A DNA stretch of 64,000 nucleotides, taken from positions 38,751 to 102,750 of the forward strand of contig NZ_PJII01000013.1 in assembly GCF_002929215.1 (NCBI RefSeq), given 5' to 3'. Below are positions 16,046-23,880 of the stretch, one piece after another; positions within the stretch are counted from its first letter, which is position 1; every line of letters starts with the position of its first letter. A program made the translations under genes and the position numbers. Below the pieces are notes generated by a model. The model was not told the origin of the DNA and ran no database searches. It saw only the letters and a program-made list of their open reading frames with translations. The DNA comes from Arthrobacter sp. ZGTC412 (lineage in GTDB: Bacteria > Actinomycetota > Actinomycetes > Actinomycetales > Micrococcaceae).

Positions 16046-16076
16046 GATCATTCGATGCACCTGAAAGGAACGCATC

Positions 16077-16595
16077 ATGGCACCACTTATCACCCTCCTG
16101 GCCGTCACCCTCCTGCTGCGCGCCGCCGGCGTTGCCGGCATCCGGGGGCTCCGGTCCTGGCACACCAGCCTGCGCGGCGGGTTGGCGGCCATGTTTGCCC
16201 TTACCGGGGTGGCACATTTCAATGACATGCGCGGTGACCTTATCGCCATGGTGCCGCCTGCCCTGCCCCATCCCGAACTACTGGTCACCGTGACGGGTGT
16301 GCTGGAACTGCTGGGGGCCGCGGGTTTGCTCCACCGCCGGACCGCGCCCTGGGCGGCCGGCGGGCTGGCCCTGCTGATGGTGGCGATGTTCCCCGCGAAC
16401 GTCTACGCCGCGCTATCCGGACTCATGGTCAACGGGGCACCGGCCACGGCGCTCCTGCCGCGGACGCTGATGCAGCTGGTATTCATCGCCGCCGCGATCG
16501 CCGTGGTACTCCCCTACACCAGGACGCTGGCCCGCCGCCGATCAGCGCACCCTTACAGTGCCGCGCGCCAGGAACCACAAAGCCTTCACAAGTAA
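16077..16595 (+). CDS. DoxX-family membrane protein
   Basis: 172 residues with four hydrophobic segments (about residues 1-20, 60-85, 95-115, 130-150). The segment MFALTGVAHFNDMRGDLIAM and VTGVLELLGAAGLL match DoxX/DoxD-like membrane proteins, which are linked to redox or thiol stress in actinobacteria. Start ATG 16077 follows GAAAGGAACGC. Probably controlled by the divergent TetR regulator. Confidence 0.75.
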   Translation: MAPLITLLAVTLLLRAAGVAGIRGLRSWHTSLRGGLAAMFALTGVAHFNDMRGDLIAMVPPALPHPELLVTVTGVLELLGAAGLLHRRTAPWAAGGLALLMVAMFPANVYAALSGLMVNGAPATALLPRTLMQLVFIAAAIAVVLPYTRTLARRRSAHPYSAARQEPQSLHK

Positions 16596-16605
16596 GGCAA
16601 CATGC

Positions 16606-16652
16606 CGCGGCGGCGGGGTCATCGGAGATTTTCCGGCGAGCCCGCCGCCGCG
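16606..16652 (+). terminator. Long GC hairpin downstream of DoxX
   Basis: CGCGGCGGCGGG (16606-16617) pairs with CCCGCCGCCGCG (16641-16652) around a 23-base loop, ten bases after the DoxX stop. Probable terminator without a T tract. Confidence 0.55.
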
Positions 16653-16667
16653 TGGGCTGCAGAAGAC

Positions 16668-16699
16668 GTACGACGGCGGCACGCGGCCGCCGCCGTACG
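16668..16699. terminator. Second GC hairpin, CGACGGCGG family
   Basis: GTACGACGGCGGC pairs with GCCGCCGCCGTAC (one internal bulge or mismatch) around a short ACGCG loop. Lies between DoxX and the convergent E2 gene and could serve both strands. Third member of the CGACGGCGG hairpin set in this window. Confidence 0.5.
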
Positions 16700-16729
16700 G
16701 CCGCCTTCCGGCGGGAGTCCCGGCATCAA

Positions 16730-16844
16730 TTGAGAGAGCGTTTGAGCTAAACCGACATCAAGTGAGCGAGGGTTGGAGTTAGACCGACATCAATGGAGCG
16801 AGCGTTGGAGTTTAATCGACATCAAGTGAGAGAGCGTCGGTTGG
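16730..16844. repeat. Three 32-bp tandem repeats plus a partial fourth
   Basis: Unit approximately (T/G)TGAGNGAGCGTTGGAGTT then NAACCGACATCAA. Full copies lie at 16730-16761, 16762-16793 and 16794-16825; a partial copy follows and CGGCATCAA before 16730 looks like the end of an older unit. There is no spacer, so it is a tandem array, not CRISPR. It ends five bases before the E2 stop codon. Confidence 0.85.
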
Positions 16845-16848
16845 GGGG

Positions 16849-18342
16849 TTAGATGTCGGCCAGGAGGCTGTTCGGGTTTTCGAAGGCGTCGGCCACGAAG
16901 CGGAGGAAGCCGGCGGCGGTGCCGCCGTCGCAGACGCGGTGGTCGAAGGTGAGCGTCAGCTCGGTGACCTTCCGGACTGCCAGCTCGCCGTTCACTACCC
17001 ACGGCTTGTCGATGATCCGGCCCACCCCGAGGATGGCCACCTCCGGGTGGTTAATGATCGCCGCGGAGCCGTCCACGCCGAACACGCCGTAGTTGTTGAG
17101 GGTGAAGGTTCCGCTGCCCAGTTCGGTTGGCGTGGCCTTACCCTGGCGGGCGACGTCGGTCAGCCGCCGGATCTCCGCGTCCAACTCGCGCGCAGTCAGC
17201 TTCTCGGCCGCGCGGACTGACGGCACCACGAGGCCCCGGTCGGTCTGGGCGGCGATGCCGAGGTTGATGCCGTCGAACGAGACGATCTCCTGGGATCCGT
17301 CTGCCGCGGTTTCGATGCGCGTGTTCAACTCCGGGTACTTCTTGAGCCCGGCGGTGACAAAGCGCGCGATGAACGCGAGCAGGCCAGGCACCTGAGAGCC
17401 GCCCGCCTTGAGCCCTTCGCGAAGCTCAATCAGCGCTGTTGCGTCGACATCCACCCAGACAGTTGCCTCGGGAATTTCCGAGCGGCTCCGTGCCATGTTG
17501 GCGGCGACTACCTTGCGTACTCCCTTGACAGGCGTCCGGGAGGAGATGGCCAAGCCCGTCCGGGCATCGGCGCCCTTGGTTTCAGTGCCCTGAGTTTCGA
17601 CAGGCTGAACCACCGGGCTCGGCTCAACCGCCGGCCGAGGCTCAACCACGGGCGTAGGACTGGTGATGGCCGCTTCAACGTCGCGGCGCATGATCAGGCC
17701 GCCCTCGCCGGAGCCGGGGAGTTCGCCGAGGTCGACGCCGTGCTCCCGCGCCATACGCCGGACCAGCGGGGAGATCACCGCACCGAGCTTACCGGGGACC
17801 CGGGTGCGCAGGAGCGAAAGGTCCATGTCGGCACTCGCCGCCGGCCCGCCGTCGGCCGCCCCATCCTCCAAGGGAAGGGTAGTGATGGCGGCAGCCGCCG
17901 ATGACTTGCGTGCCCGGGTCCGCCGGGCAACGCCGTGGCCGCCGGGAGTACCGTAACCGATCAGAACATTGCCGGATCCCGCCTTTTCCTCTTCGCGGTA
18001 CAACTCAGCTTCGGCCTGGGCGGGGGTTTCGACAGGCTCGTCCAACGGGTCGCCAAGTTCTGTTTCAGCAGGCTCAACCACCGGAGCGGCAGGAACACCA
18101 GCCGGCGTCACCGAAATCAACGGCTTCCCCACGTCCAGCGTCTCGCCCGGCTGCCCGTGCAGCTCGGCCACAATGCCGGCATAAGGAGAAGGCACCTCAA
18201 CAGTGGACTTCGCGGTCTCCACCTCGGCAATCGGCTGGTCAACAGAAATCTCGTCCCCCACCGAAACGTGCCAGGACACCAGTTCGGCTTCGGTCAGGCC
18301 CTCGCCCAAGTCCGGCAACAAAAACACACGCGTTTCACTCAT
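16849..18342 (-). CDS. bkdC: 2-oxoacid dehydrogenase E2, dihydrolipoyl acyltransferase
   Basis: 497 residues from ATG 18342, which follows GGAGAACTGACC. Lipoyl domain at residues ~1-78 with the lipoylated Lys in VETAKSTVEV; Ala/Pro/Glu linker; peripheral-subunit-binding domain around 195-235 (SPLVRRMAREHGVDLGELPG); catalytic domain from ~275 with the HxxxDG signature as DHRVCDGGTAAGF. It transfers acyl groups to CoA and forms the core of the complex. Third gene of the operon, two bases after E1beta. Branched-chain specificity is inferred from the separate E1alpha/E1beta and Lrp neighbour; pyruvate cannot be excluded. Confidence 0.88.
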   Translation of the reverse strand: MSETRVFLLPDLGEGLTEAELVSWHVSVGDEISVDQPIAEVETAKSTVEVPSPYAGIVAELHGQPGETLDVGKPLISVTPAGVPAAPVVEPAETELGDPLDEPVETPAQAEAELYREEEKAGSGNVLIGYGTPGGHGVARRTRARKSSAAAAITTLPLEDGAADGGPAASADMDLSLLRTRVPGKLGAVISPLVRRMAREHGVDLGELPGSGEGGLIMRRDVEAAITSPTPVVEPRPAVEPSPVVQPVETQGTETKGADARTGLAISSRTPVKGVRKVVAANMARSRSEIPEATVWVDVDATALIELREGLKAGGSQVPGLLAFIARFVTAGLKKYPELNTRIETAADGSQEIVSFDGINLGIAAQTDRGLVVPSVRAAEKLTARELDAEIRRLTDVARQGKATPTELGSGTFTLNNYGVFGVDGSAAIINHPEVAILGVGRIIDKPWVVNGELAVRKVTELTLTFDHRVCDGGTAAGFLRFVADAFENPNSLLADI

Positions 18343-18344
18343 GG

Positions 18345-19457
18345 TCAGTTCTCCCACTGAAGGTCGTCGACGGCGTCGAGGATGCGGTCCACGCCGGGCA
18401 GGTAGTACTTTTCAAGCTTCGGCGCCGGGTACGGGATGTCGAATCCGGTGACGCGGCGGATGGGCGCGGCCAGGTGGTGGAAGCAGCGCTCCTGCACCCG
18501 GGCCACGATCTCGGAGGACACGGAGGCGAACCCGTGTGCTTCGGCAATCACCACGGCCCGGCCGGTCTTGCGCACGGACGCGGCGACCGTCTCGTCGTCG
18601 AACGGCACAATGGTGCGCACGTCGATGACTTCCAGCGAGCGCCCCTCCAGCGCAGCCGCCTCGGCGGCGGCAAGGGCGGTGGGGACGGAGGGCCCGTAGG
18701 CGATCAGCGTGGCGTCGGTTCCGGGACGGGCGACGGCGGCACGGCCCTCCGAGGACGTCCCCGCCTGGGCAGCGGCGGAGTGAGCGGTACGGAGCTCGGC
18801 CAGGTCAACCAGGTCCTTGGACCAGTAGAGCTTCTTCGGCTCCATAAACACCACGGGGTCATCCGAATCGATGGCTTCGCGGAGCATCCGGTACCCGTCC
18901 GCCACGGTGGCCGGGGTGAAGACCTTCAGGCCGGCGGTGTGGGCGTAGTAGGCCTCGGAGGAGTCGCAGTGGTGCTCCACTCCCCCGATGCCGCCGCCGT
19001 AGGGAACCCGGATCACCATGGGCAGTTTCACGGCGCCCTTGGTGCGGTTGTGCATCTTGGCCACGTGGCTGATGATCTGCTCGAACGCCGGGTAGGCGAA
19101 CGCGTCGAACTGCATCTCGATCACCGGGCGCATCCCGTTGATGGCCATGCCCACGGCCATGCCCACGATGCCGGACTCGGCCAGCGGGGTGTCGAAGCAG
19201 CGCTGCTCCCCGAATGTGGCGGTGAGCCCGTCGGTGATGCGGAAGACCCCGCCGAGCGTGCCCACGTCCTCGCCGAAGACCAGGACGGAGGAATCAGCAT
19301 GCATGGCGTCGGCCAGTGCGGTGTTGAGGGCCTTGGCCATGGTGACCGGCTGGGGGCCGGTGGCTTCCGCGCTGGCGGCGGCCGAGGCGGCTGCCCGGGC
19401 GGTGGCGGCGCTGACGTTGCCGTTGGCCTCGGACGATGTGGTGATGGTGGGGCTCAC
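18345..19457 (-). CDS. bkdB: 2-oxoacid dehydrogenase E1 beta subunit
   Basis: 370 residues from GTG 19457, which overlaps the E1alpha stop (GTGA). An Ala/Thr-rich N-terminus of ~40 residues precedes the pyrimidine-binding transketolase domain (MAKALNTALADAM, VFGEDVGTLGGVFRITDGLT, MQFDAFAYPAFEQIISHVAK) and the C-terminal transketolase domain (VIDVRTIVPFDDETV, EAHGFASVSSEIVARVQE). It pairs with E1alpha to form the thiamine-diphosphate decarboxylase. A longer open frame upstream (to 19727) is antisense-like and overlaps E1alpha, so it is rejected. Confidence 0.88.
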   Translation of the reverse strand: MSPTITTSSEANGNVSAATARAAASAAASAEATGPQPVTMAKALNTALADAMHADSSVLVFGEDVGTLGGVFRITDGLTATFGEQRCFDTPLAESGIVGMAVGMAINGMRPVIEMQFDAFAYPAFEQIISHVAKMHNRTKGAVKLPMVIRVPYGGGIGGVEHHCDSSEAYYAHTAGLKVFTPATVADGYRMLREAIDSDDPVVFMEPKKLYWSKDLVDLAELRTAHSAAAQAGTSSEGRAAVARPGTDATLIAYGPSVPTALAAAEAAALEGRSLEVIDVRTIVPFDDETVAASVRKTGRAVVIAEAHGFASVSSEIVARVQERCFHHLAAPIRRVTGFDIPYPAPKLEKYYLPGVDRILDAVDDLQWEN

Positions 19458-20677
19458 TTGCCGGCCTCCTGGGATGCGGATGCTGCGTCGCGGGCGAGTT
19501 CGTCGGCGAGCAGGGCGGACTGTTCCTTCAGCTGGGGTGTGGGCGCGGAGAAGACGTGGCGGAAGAGTTCCTGCGGGTCCACCGGCACGTCCTCGCTGAG
19601 CCCCTCGCGCAGCTGGGTGGCCACGGCTTCGGCATGCTCGACGATCCGCGTCTCGACGGCGTCGTCCAGCAGGCCGCGATCTGTCAGGTAGGCACGCATC
19701 CGGTTCACCGGGTCTTTGGCCCGCCACTCCGCAACCTCGCTGTTCTCGCGGTAGCGGGTGTCGTCGTCGGCATTGGTGTGGGCCTGCATGCGGTAGGTGT
19801 TGGCTTCGATGAGCAGGGGGCCGGAGCCTTCCCTGGCCAGTTTCACGGCCCGGTCCAGCACCGCGAGGAGCGCCACGACGTCGTTCCCGTCCACGCGTTC
19901 ACCGGCCATCCCGTAGCCCACGGCCTTGTGCGCGAGCGACGGCGCCACGGACTGGTGTGCCAGTGGCACCGAGATGGCGTACTTGTTGTTCTGGACGAAG
20001 AAGATGACGGGCAGGTGGAAGACGGCGGCGAAGTTCAGGGCCTCGTGGAAGTCGCCTTCGCTGGTGGCGCCGTCGCCGCACATGGCCAGCACCACGGTGT
20101 CCTCGCCGCGGAGCTTGGCAGCGTGGGCGACGCCGACGGCGTGCAGCAGCTGGGTGGTCAGCGGCGTGCACTGGATCCCCACTTTGTGCTTGAGGGGATC
20201 GAACCCGCCGTGCCAGTCGCCGCGGAAGATGGTCATCACCTGCACGGGATCAACGCCGCGGGTCATCACGGCCACGGCGTCGCGGTAGGTGGGGAACATC
20301 CAGTCGCCGTCGGAGAGGCACAGCGCGGCGGCCACCTGGCAGGCTTCCTGGCCGTGGCTGGACGGGTACACGGCCATGCGGCCCTGGCGGACCAGTGCCG
20401 AGTTCTGGTCATTGACGCGGCGGCCGACGACGAGCTGCTCGTAAGCTGCCAGGAGTTCGGCATCGCCGGGCAAGGGGTACTCGTGGCCGGGTTCGGTGCC
20501 CTGCTCGCCTTCGGGCTTGAGCCGGCCGTCCGGGTCCACCATTTCGATCTGGTGCCGGGCCGGGAGCATGTAGTCCTCAGCGGAGATGCCGAACTTTTTG
20601 GCAGTCTCCGAGAGGGCGTTCCCGGTAGGCGCCATGCTGGCCTGTTGCGGTGCGGTGTGGTTCGCGGAGATCGTCAT
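19454..20677 (-). CDS. bkdA: 2-oxoacid dehydrogenase E1 alpha subunit
   Basis: 407 residues from ATG 20677. The thiamine-diphosphate motif begins GDGATSEGDFHEALNFAAVF and ends FVQNNKYAIS (GDG...NN). Phosphorylation-loop-like HTNADDDTRYR follows. The N-terminus (residues ~1-60) is longer than in pyruvate E1alpha and contains FGISAEDYMLPARHQIEMVDPDG, usual for actinobacterial branched-chain E1alpha. It decarboxylates branched 2-oxoacids from Val, Leu and Ile catabolism, feeding branched-chain fatty acids. First gene of the operon, divergent from the Lrp regulator. Confidence 0.88.
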   Translation of the reverse strand: MTISANHTAPQQASMAPTGNALSETAKKFGISAEDYMLPARHQIEMVDPDGRLKPEGEQGTEPGHEYPLPGDAELLAAYEQLVVGRRVNDQNSALVRQGRMAVYPSSHGQEACQVAAALCLSDGDWMFPTYRDAVAVMTRGVDPVQVMTIFRGDWHGGFDPLKHKVGIQCTPLTTQLLHAVGVAHAAKLRGEDTVVLAMCGDGATSEGDFHEALNFAAVFHLPVIFFVQNNKYAISVPLAHQSVAPSLAHKAVGYGMAGERVDGNDVVALLAVLDRAVKLAREGSGPLLIEANTYRMQAHTNADDDTRYRENSEVAEWRAKDPVNRMRAYLTDRGLLDDAVETRIVEHAEAVATQLREGLSEDVPVDPQELFRHVFSAPTPQLKEQSALLADELARDAASASQEAGK

Positions 20678-20829
20678 CGGTTCCGTCCTTCTGTTGCCAC
20701 TATTACTCCCCAGTATCCGCCCGGAGCAGGTTTCGTATCCAGCACCTCGAGGAATCGTGGAGAAGCTGCACGGTTCTGCCTACACTGGGAGACGAATTGT
20801 AAGTGTGAGGCAGGTTACTGACAGGGGCC

Positions 20830-21303
20830 GTGGACAAATTGGCAACCAGGGATGCGTCGACAGAACCCGTCCCGCTGGACGACATCGATCGCCGGATCAT
20901 TTCAGAGCTCACCCGGGACGGGCGGATGTCCGTCACGCAGGTGGCCGAGAACGTTCATATCTCCCGGGCGCACGCGTACACCAGGATCGGCAGGCTCACG
21001 AGCGAGGGGGTGCTGTCCAGGTTCACGGCGCTGGTGGACCCGATCAAGGCCGGGCTCCGGTCCTCCGCCTACGTGACGTTGAAGCTAAAGCAGGACGCCT
21101 GGCGTGAACTGCGCGACCAGCTCGCAGTGATCCCCGAGGTGCACCACGTGGCCCTGGTGGGCGGCGACTTCGACGTGATCCTTCTGGTCCGGGCCGTGGA
21201 CAACATCGACCTGCGGCGGGTCATCTTCGACCAGTTGCAGTCCATGCCGGGAGTGCTGGATACGCAGACGTTCCTGGTGTTCGAGGATCTGGATACTCGC
21301 TGA
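20830..21303 (+). CDS. Lrp/AsnC-family regulator, probable controller of the bkd operon
   Basis: 157 residues from GTG 20830. N-terminal winged helix-turn-helix (LDDIDRRIISELTRDGRMSV, then TQVAENVHISRAHAYTRIGR) and a C-terminal RAM ligand/oligomerisation domain (VALVGGDFDVILLVRAVDNI). Lrp-type regulators respond to amino acids; when divergent from a branched-chain oxoacid dehydrogenase operon they normally activate it. The 152-base divergent gap would hold the operators; no clear palindrome was identified there. Confidence 0.85.
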   Translation: MDKLATRDASTEPVPLDDIDRRIISELTRDGRMSVTQVAENVHISRAHAYTRIGRLTSEGVLSRFTALVDPIKAGLRSSAYVTLKLKQDAWRELRDQLAVIPEVHHVALVGGDFDVILLVRAVDNIDLRRVIFDQLQSMPGVLDTQTFLVFEDLDTR

Positions 21304-21337
21304 ACATTGGAGAATTCATCGTGCCGGCATCATATGG

Positions 21338-21784
21338 TCAACGATCACATTTCAATGTGCCGGGAATTGCGTTTCCGGTCCAGACGTTCGTGGGGTTAGT
21401 GGGCACCGTGTATTTAGCGCGAAGTTCGTATCGCCAACCGGCCGCCGGCTTCCTCTCGGACCAGATCGTCAGATTCATGGTGTCGCCTTGGGCCTGAAGC
21501 TGGCCGCCGCCGTCGAAGATTCGGATCTCGTAGGAGGTGGCTCTTGGTACCTTGCCGAACGAATTGACGGTAACCACATTGTTCCACCCGAAAATCCCCA
21601 ACAGCAGGTGGTTGCACTCCATGGTGACGTTGGCCGTGGCAGGGGTAGCGAGGCCGGTGGTAATCAGGGTTGAGGCCTGTTTGGTGTCCGTGAACTTGGC
21701 AAAAGCGGGAGACGGGGTGGTGATCAGTGCCAGGATGACGGCCACGCCGGTGGCGAGAGCACGCAGGGTGCTGACGTGGGACAC
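21338..21784 (-). CDS. Exported hypothetical protein of the SipW cluster
   Basis: 148 residues with a signal peptide (LRALATGVAVILALITTPSP, cleavage near AFA-K). The mature start AKFTDTKQASTLITTGLATP resembles the post-cleavage segment of SipW-dependent proteins, and the rest is a beta-rich domain (ATSYEIRIFDGGGQLQAQG) like a fibronectin-type fold. One pair of Cys (CNH..., LKC) may form a disulfide. It is the last gene of the leftward cluster after the signal peptidase; it may be a minor surface partner of the protein at 22553. Confidence 0.65.
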   Translation of the reverse strand: MSHVSTLRALATGVAVILALITTPSPAFAKFTDTKQASTLITTGLATPATANVTMECNHLLLGIFGWNNVVTVNSFGKVPRATSYEIRIFDGGGQLQAQGDTMNLTIWSERKPAAGWRYELRAKYTVPTNPTNVWTGNAIPGTLKCDR

Positions 21785-21894
21785 GGTGTCTTCCTTCCTC
21801 CTAAGTTTCGTGCGGGACTGACTCCATTTTCACGAACGCTGCCAAAGCTCAAGCTCCAGGAGGATCAAGGTCGGGCAGTTGGCGCTGAGGGCAT

Positions 21895-22506
21895 TCAGGC
21901 ATGCGCCTCTGTGCGGCCACCCCTCGTTGCTTCCACCGGGGTTTCCGGATCTTTGCGCCAAATGGAGAACAACATGCCGATGACCAGGACGGCAGGAGCG
22001 CCGTACATCAGAGTATTCATCACCAGAGGCTGGCGCAGCGTGCGGATAACGGTCCCGAGGTAGGGAACAGTTGCGGCGTGCCGGTCCACCGTATGGCCGT
22101 CGAGCGTGGCGATCCAAGGATCCCTGCCGTTGTTGGCGTCGCCCTTGGTCTGCACCGCGACTTTGCCCTCGGAGGTGGTATCCATGTCGATGATGCGGTG
22201 GGTTTCCACACGATGGTCCTCGACCGGGATGTGGTACGTGATGATGTCGCCGACCTTCACGTCATCCACAGGGACGGGGATCGTCACCACAACATCACCC
22301 GGATTGATCAGTGGTGACATGGACCCGGTGAGCATCGTTGAGGTCTGATAACCCATGAACCGGGGTCCGATGGCCAGAAGCAGGAAGACAGCCACGGCGA
22401 GGACGAAAAACGCCGTGGCGAAGCCCTTTAGGATCCGTCGGACGGGCCCCGTGCGCGACTCGGTCTTACGGGCCGCGGCCCGGGCCGGTTCCTGTGCGCT
22501 GGTCAC
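21895..22506 (-). CDS. sipW: SipW-type signal peptidase I
   Basis: 203 residues, two transmembrane helices (FATAFFVLAVAVFLLLAIGP and ALV-rich MNTLMYGAPAVLVIGMLFSI). The catalytic Ser lies in MLTGSMSPLINPGDVV, and a His in VETHRIIDMD occupies the place of the general-base Lys, which defines the ER/archaeal-type (S26B) SipW group. SipW removes special signal peptides from TasA/camelysin-like proteins. Its substrate here is most likely the protein encoded upstream at 22553-23179. Confidence 0.85.
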   Translation of the reverse strand: MTSAQEPARAAARKTESRTGPVRRILKGFATAFFVLAVAVFLLLAIGPRFMGYQTSTMLTGSMSPLINPGDVVVTIPVPVDDVKVGDIITYHIPVEDHRVETHRIIDMDTTSEGKVAVQTKGDANNGRDPWIATLDGHTVDRHAATVPYLGTVIRTLRQPLVMNTLMYGAPAVLVIGMLFSIWRKDPETPVEATRGGRTEAHA

Positions 22507-22552
22507 GGTTGTTGTCCTCTGTCTTGTTAGGGGCCGGGGCGGTGCCGGTTAG

Positions 22553-23179
22553 CTACTGGGTGACTGCGGCGCGCTGGGTGCCGGTGAAGCTGAACTTGAT
22601 GGTGCTCGTCGGGTTGCCCGGAAATTCTGTCTGAAGTGCAGCTGTGGGGAAGCTGGTAGTGATCTTGAGGTGATCAATTCCGCCAGCAGTGAGGGAGGAC
22701 GGAACGCCACCCAGAGCCGTGCTAGCCGTGCCCGTCGGAATCATCGGTTGCACGGGCACTACGGTCGTGGCGCCCCCTTTGCAGTCGTACGTGCCGGCAG
22801 TAGCACCGGGGGTCCAGGCTGCGGGGCAGCTCTCAATGGTGAGCTTCAGTCCATTCGTCTGGTTTGTGGTGAGCGCAGAGGGGTTGGCAGTCGAGGTGGT
22901 CAGCGTGACATTGTTCAGGGCCGAGGTTCCCGAGTTGGTCAGCGTAACGAACTTCGCCACGCTGTCCCCGGGCAGCATGTCCGTGATGGCCGTTTCCAGG
23001 GTGTTGGGCGCGCCCTTACCCAGGTCGATCGCCACGCTGCCGGCGGTGACGGCCTGGTCCGCCTGCGTCGTGGAAGTGAAGGCACCGTAGGTTCCCAGGC
23101 CGGCGACGGCGGCTGCGGTGCCCACCAGTGCAACGGAGGCGAGGATCTTGCCGGAAGTGGTCTTCATGCTGATGCCCAT
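22553..23179 (-). CDS. TasA/camelysin-like SipW-dependent surface protein
   Basis: 208 residues. The N-terminus MKTTSGKILASVALVGTAAA, then VAGLGTYGAFTSTTQADQAV is a SipW-type signal: Lys-rich start, a hydrophobic stretch, Gly-Thr-Tyr-Gly-Ala-Phe and a TST-x-Q region after cleavage. The mature part is Thr/Ser-rich and beta-like (ITDMLPGDSVAKFVTLTNSG), as in TasA and camelysin, which form biofilm fibres or surface proteases. ATG 23179 follows AAAGGGAATGTC; ATG 23167 is an alternative. First gene of the three-gene cluster. Confidence 0.8.
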   Translation of the reverse strand: MGISMKTTSGKILASVALVGTAAAVAGLGTYGAFTSTTQADQAVTAGSVAIDLGKGAPNTLETAITDMLPGDSVAKFVTLTNSGTSALNNVTLTTSTANPSALTTNQTNGLKLTIESCPAAWTPGATAGTYDCKGGATTVVPVQPMIPTGTASTALGGVPSSLTAGGIDHLKITTSFPTAALQTEFPGNPTSTIKFSFTGTQRAAVTQ

Positions 23180-23550
23180 GTGACATTCCCTTTCGTGAAG
23201 GCCCACCCCCAGTGGGCCGGCCGAAGCTTTGGGTCAGACGCTCCCGGCCTGACTTGAATGACTATTCCGGTCGTCCCTCAAGGAGCGCACACAGAGCGGA
23301 TCAAGAATGACTCAAGTTTGTTATCGACGCAGGTCAATGCCGTTTTGGGCCGATTATCACTGGGAATAGGAGCAGCTCAACGCGGACTGCGATCGCGTCT
23401 GCGAGAACAGGACGAGCCGCACTGGGGTGGCTGCCCCAGCCTCGCCCGTGCACTGAACAGTGTGGCAGACGGGGCGATACGGGGGCGTTACAAGCAAGCC
23501 CAGTTGCTCGCCGCACGTGTGCGGGCAGGGAGTTATTGCAGGAAACGGCA
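23180..23550. other. Noncoding gap upstream of the SipW cluster
   Basis: About 370 bases with no convincing gene. A small hairpin GGCCCAC/GTGGGCC sits near 23200-23218 in the leader of the TasA-like gene. The rest should contain that gene's promoter; I see no clear -35/-10 pair. Confidence 0.5.
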
Positions 23551-23585
23551 GCGGCTGCCGGGCTGGGGTGCAGCCCGGCAGCCGC
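23551..23585 (-). terminator. 14-bp perfect hairpin
   Basis: GCGGCTGCCGGGCT (23551-23564) and AGCCCGGCAGCCGC (23572-23585) form a perfect 14-base stem with a seven-base loop. It lies 24 bases past the stop of the 34-residue gene and probably terminates that leftward transcript. Confidence 0.8.
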
Positions 23586-23608
23586 GTGCCGCAAGGTTCC
23601 CAATCCAG

Positions 23609-23713
23609 CTAGTGGCGGGCCTTTGCCCGGATCAGTCCTGCCGCCAGGAGGCCTGCCGCGCCGAGTGAAGCCAGCATGCCGCCAAGAGCCACGGCGTAGT
23701 CAGTGATTGTCAT
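23609..23713 (-). CDS. 34-residue hydrophobic membrane protein
   Basis: ATG 23713 is preceded by GGAGGGAGCAGGAC, a strong ribosome site. The peptide has a short polar start (MTITDYAVAL), one transmembrane helix rich in Gly/Ala/Leu and a basic tail (IRAKARH). It lies between the TasA-like gene and the ParA-like gene, followed by a strong terminator. Its layout resembles the other small proteins at 25313-25826. Confidence 0.7.
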   Translation of the reverse strand: MTITDYAVALGGMLASLGAAGLLAAGLIRAKARH

Positions 23714-23880
23714 GTCCTGCTCCCTCCGTACTGCCTGGTATTGCCTGATGGGCTCAAGCTACGCCCGGAAGGTTGGGAGTTTGTTGAGGATCGCCAGCAC
23801 GTCGGGTCACGATTCGGGCACAGCAGAATCGGCGGTCATTCTTCGGAGCTGTCATGGGTAACCGTTAACGACGACAGGTT

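Noticed and set aside
16730-16844. CRISPR-like repeat array
   Set aside because: Repeats are directly adjacent with no spacers and no cas genes are near; it is a tandem repeat.
17901-19691. 596-residue plus-strand open frame
   Set aside because: It lies antisense to the E2 and E1beta genes, has low-complexity His/Gly/Arg sequence and no family; a shadow of GC-rich coding on the other strand.
19556-20821. 421-residue plus-strand open frame
   Set aside because: Antisense to E1alpha, with His/Val/Gly-rich mirror composition; no domain and no start signal.
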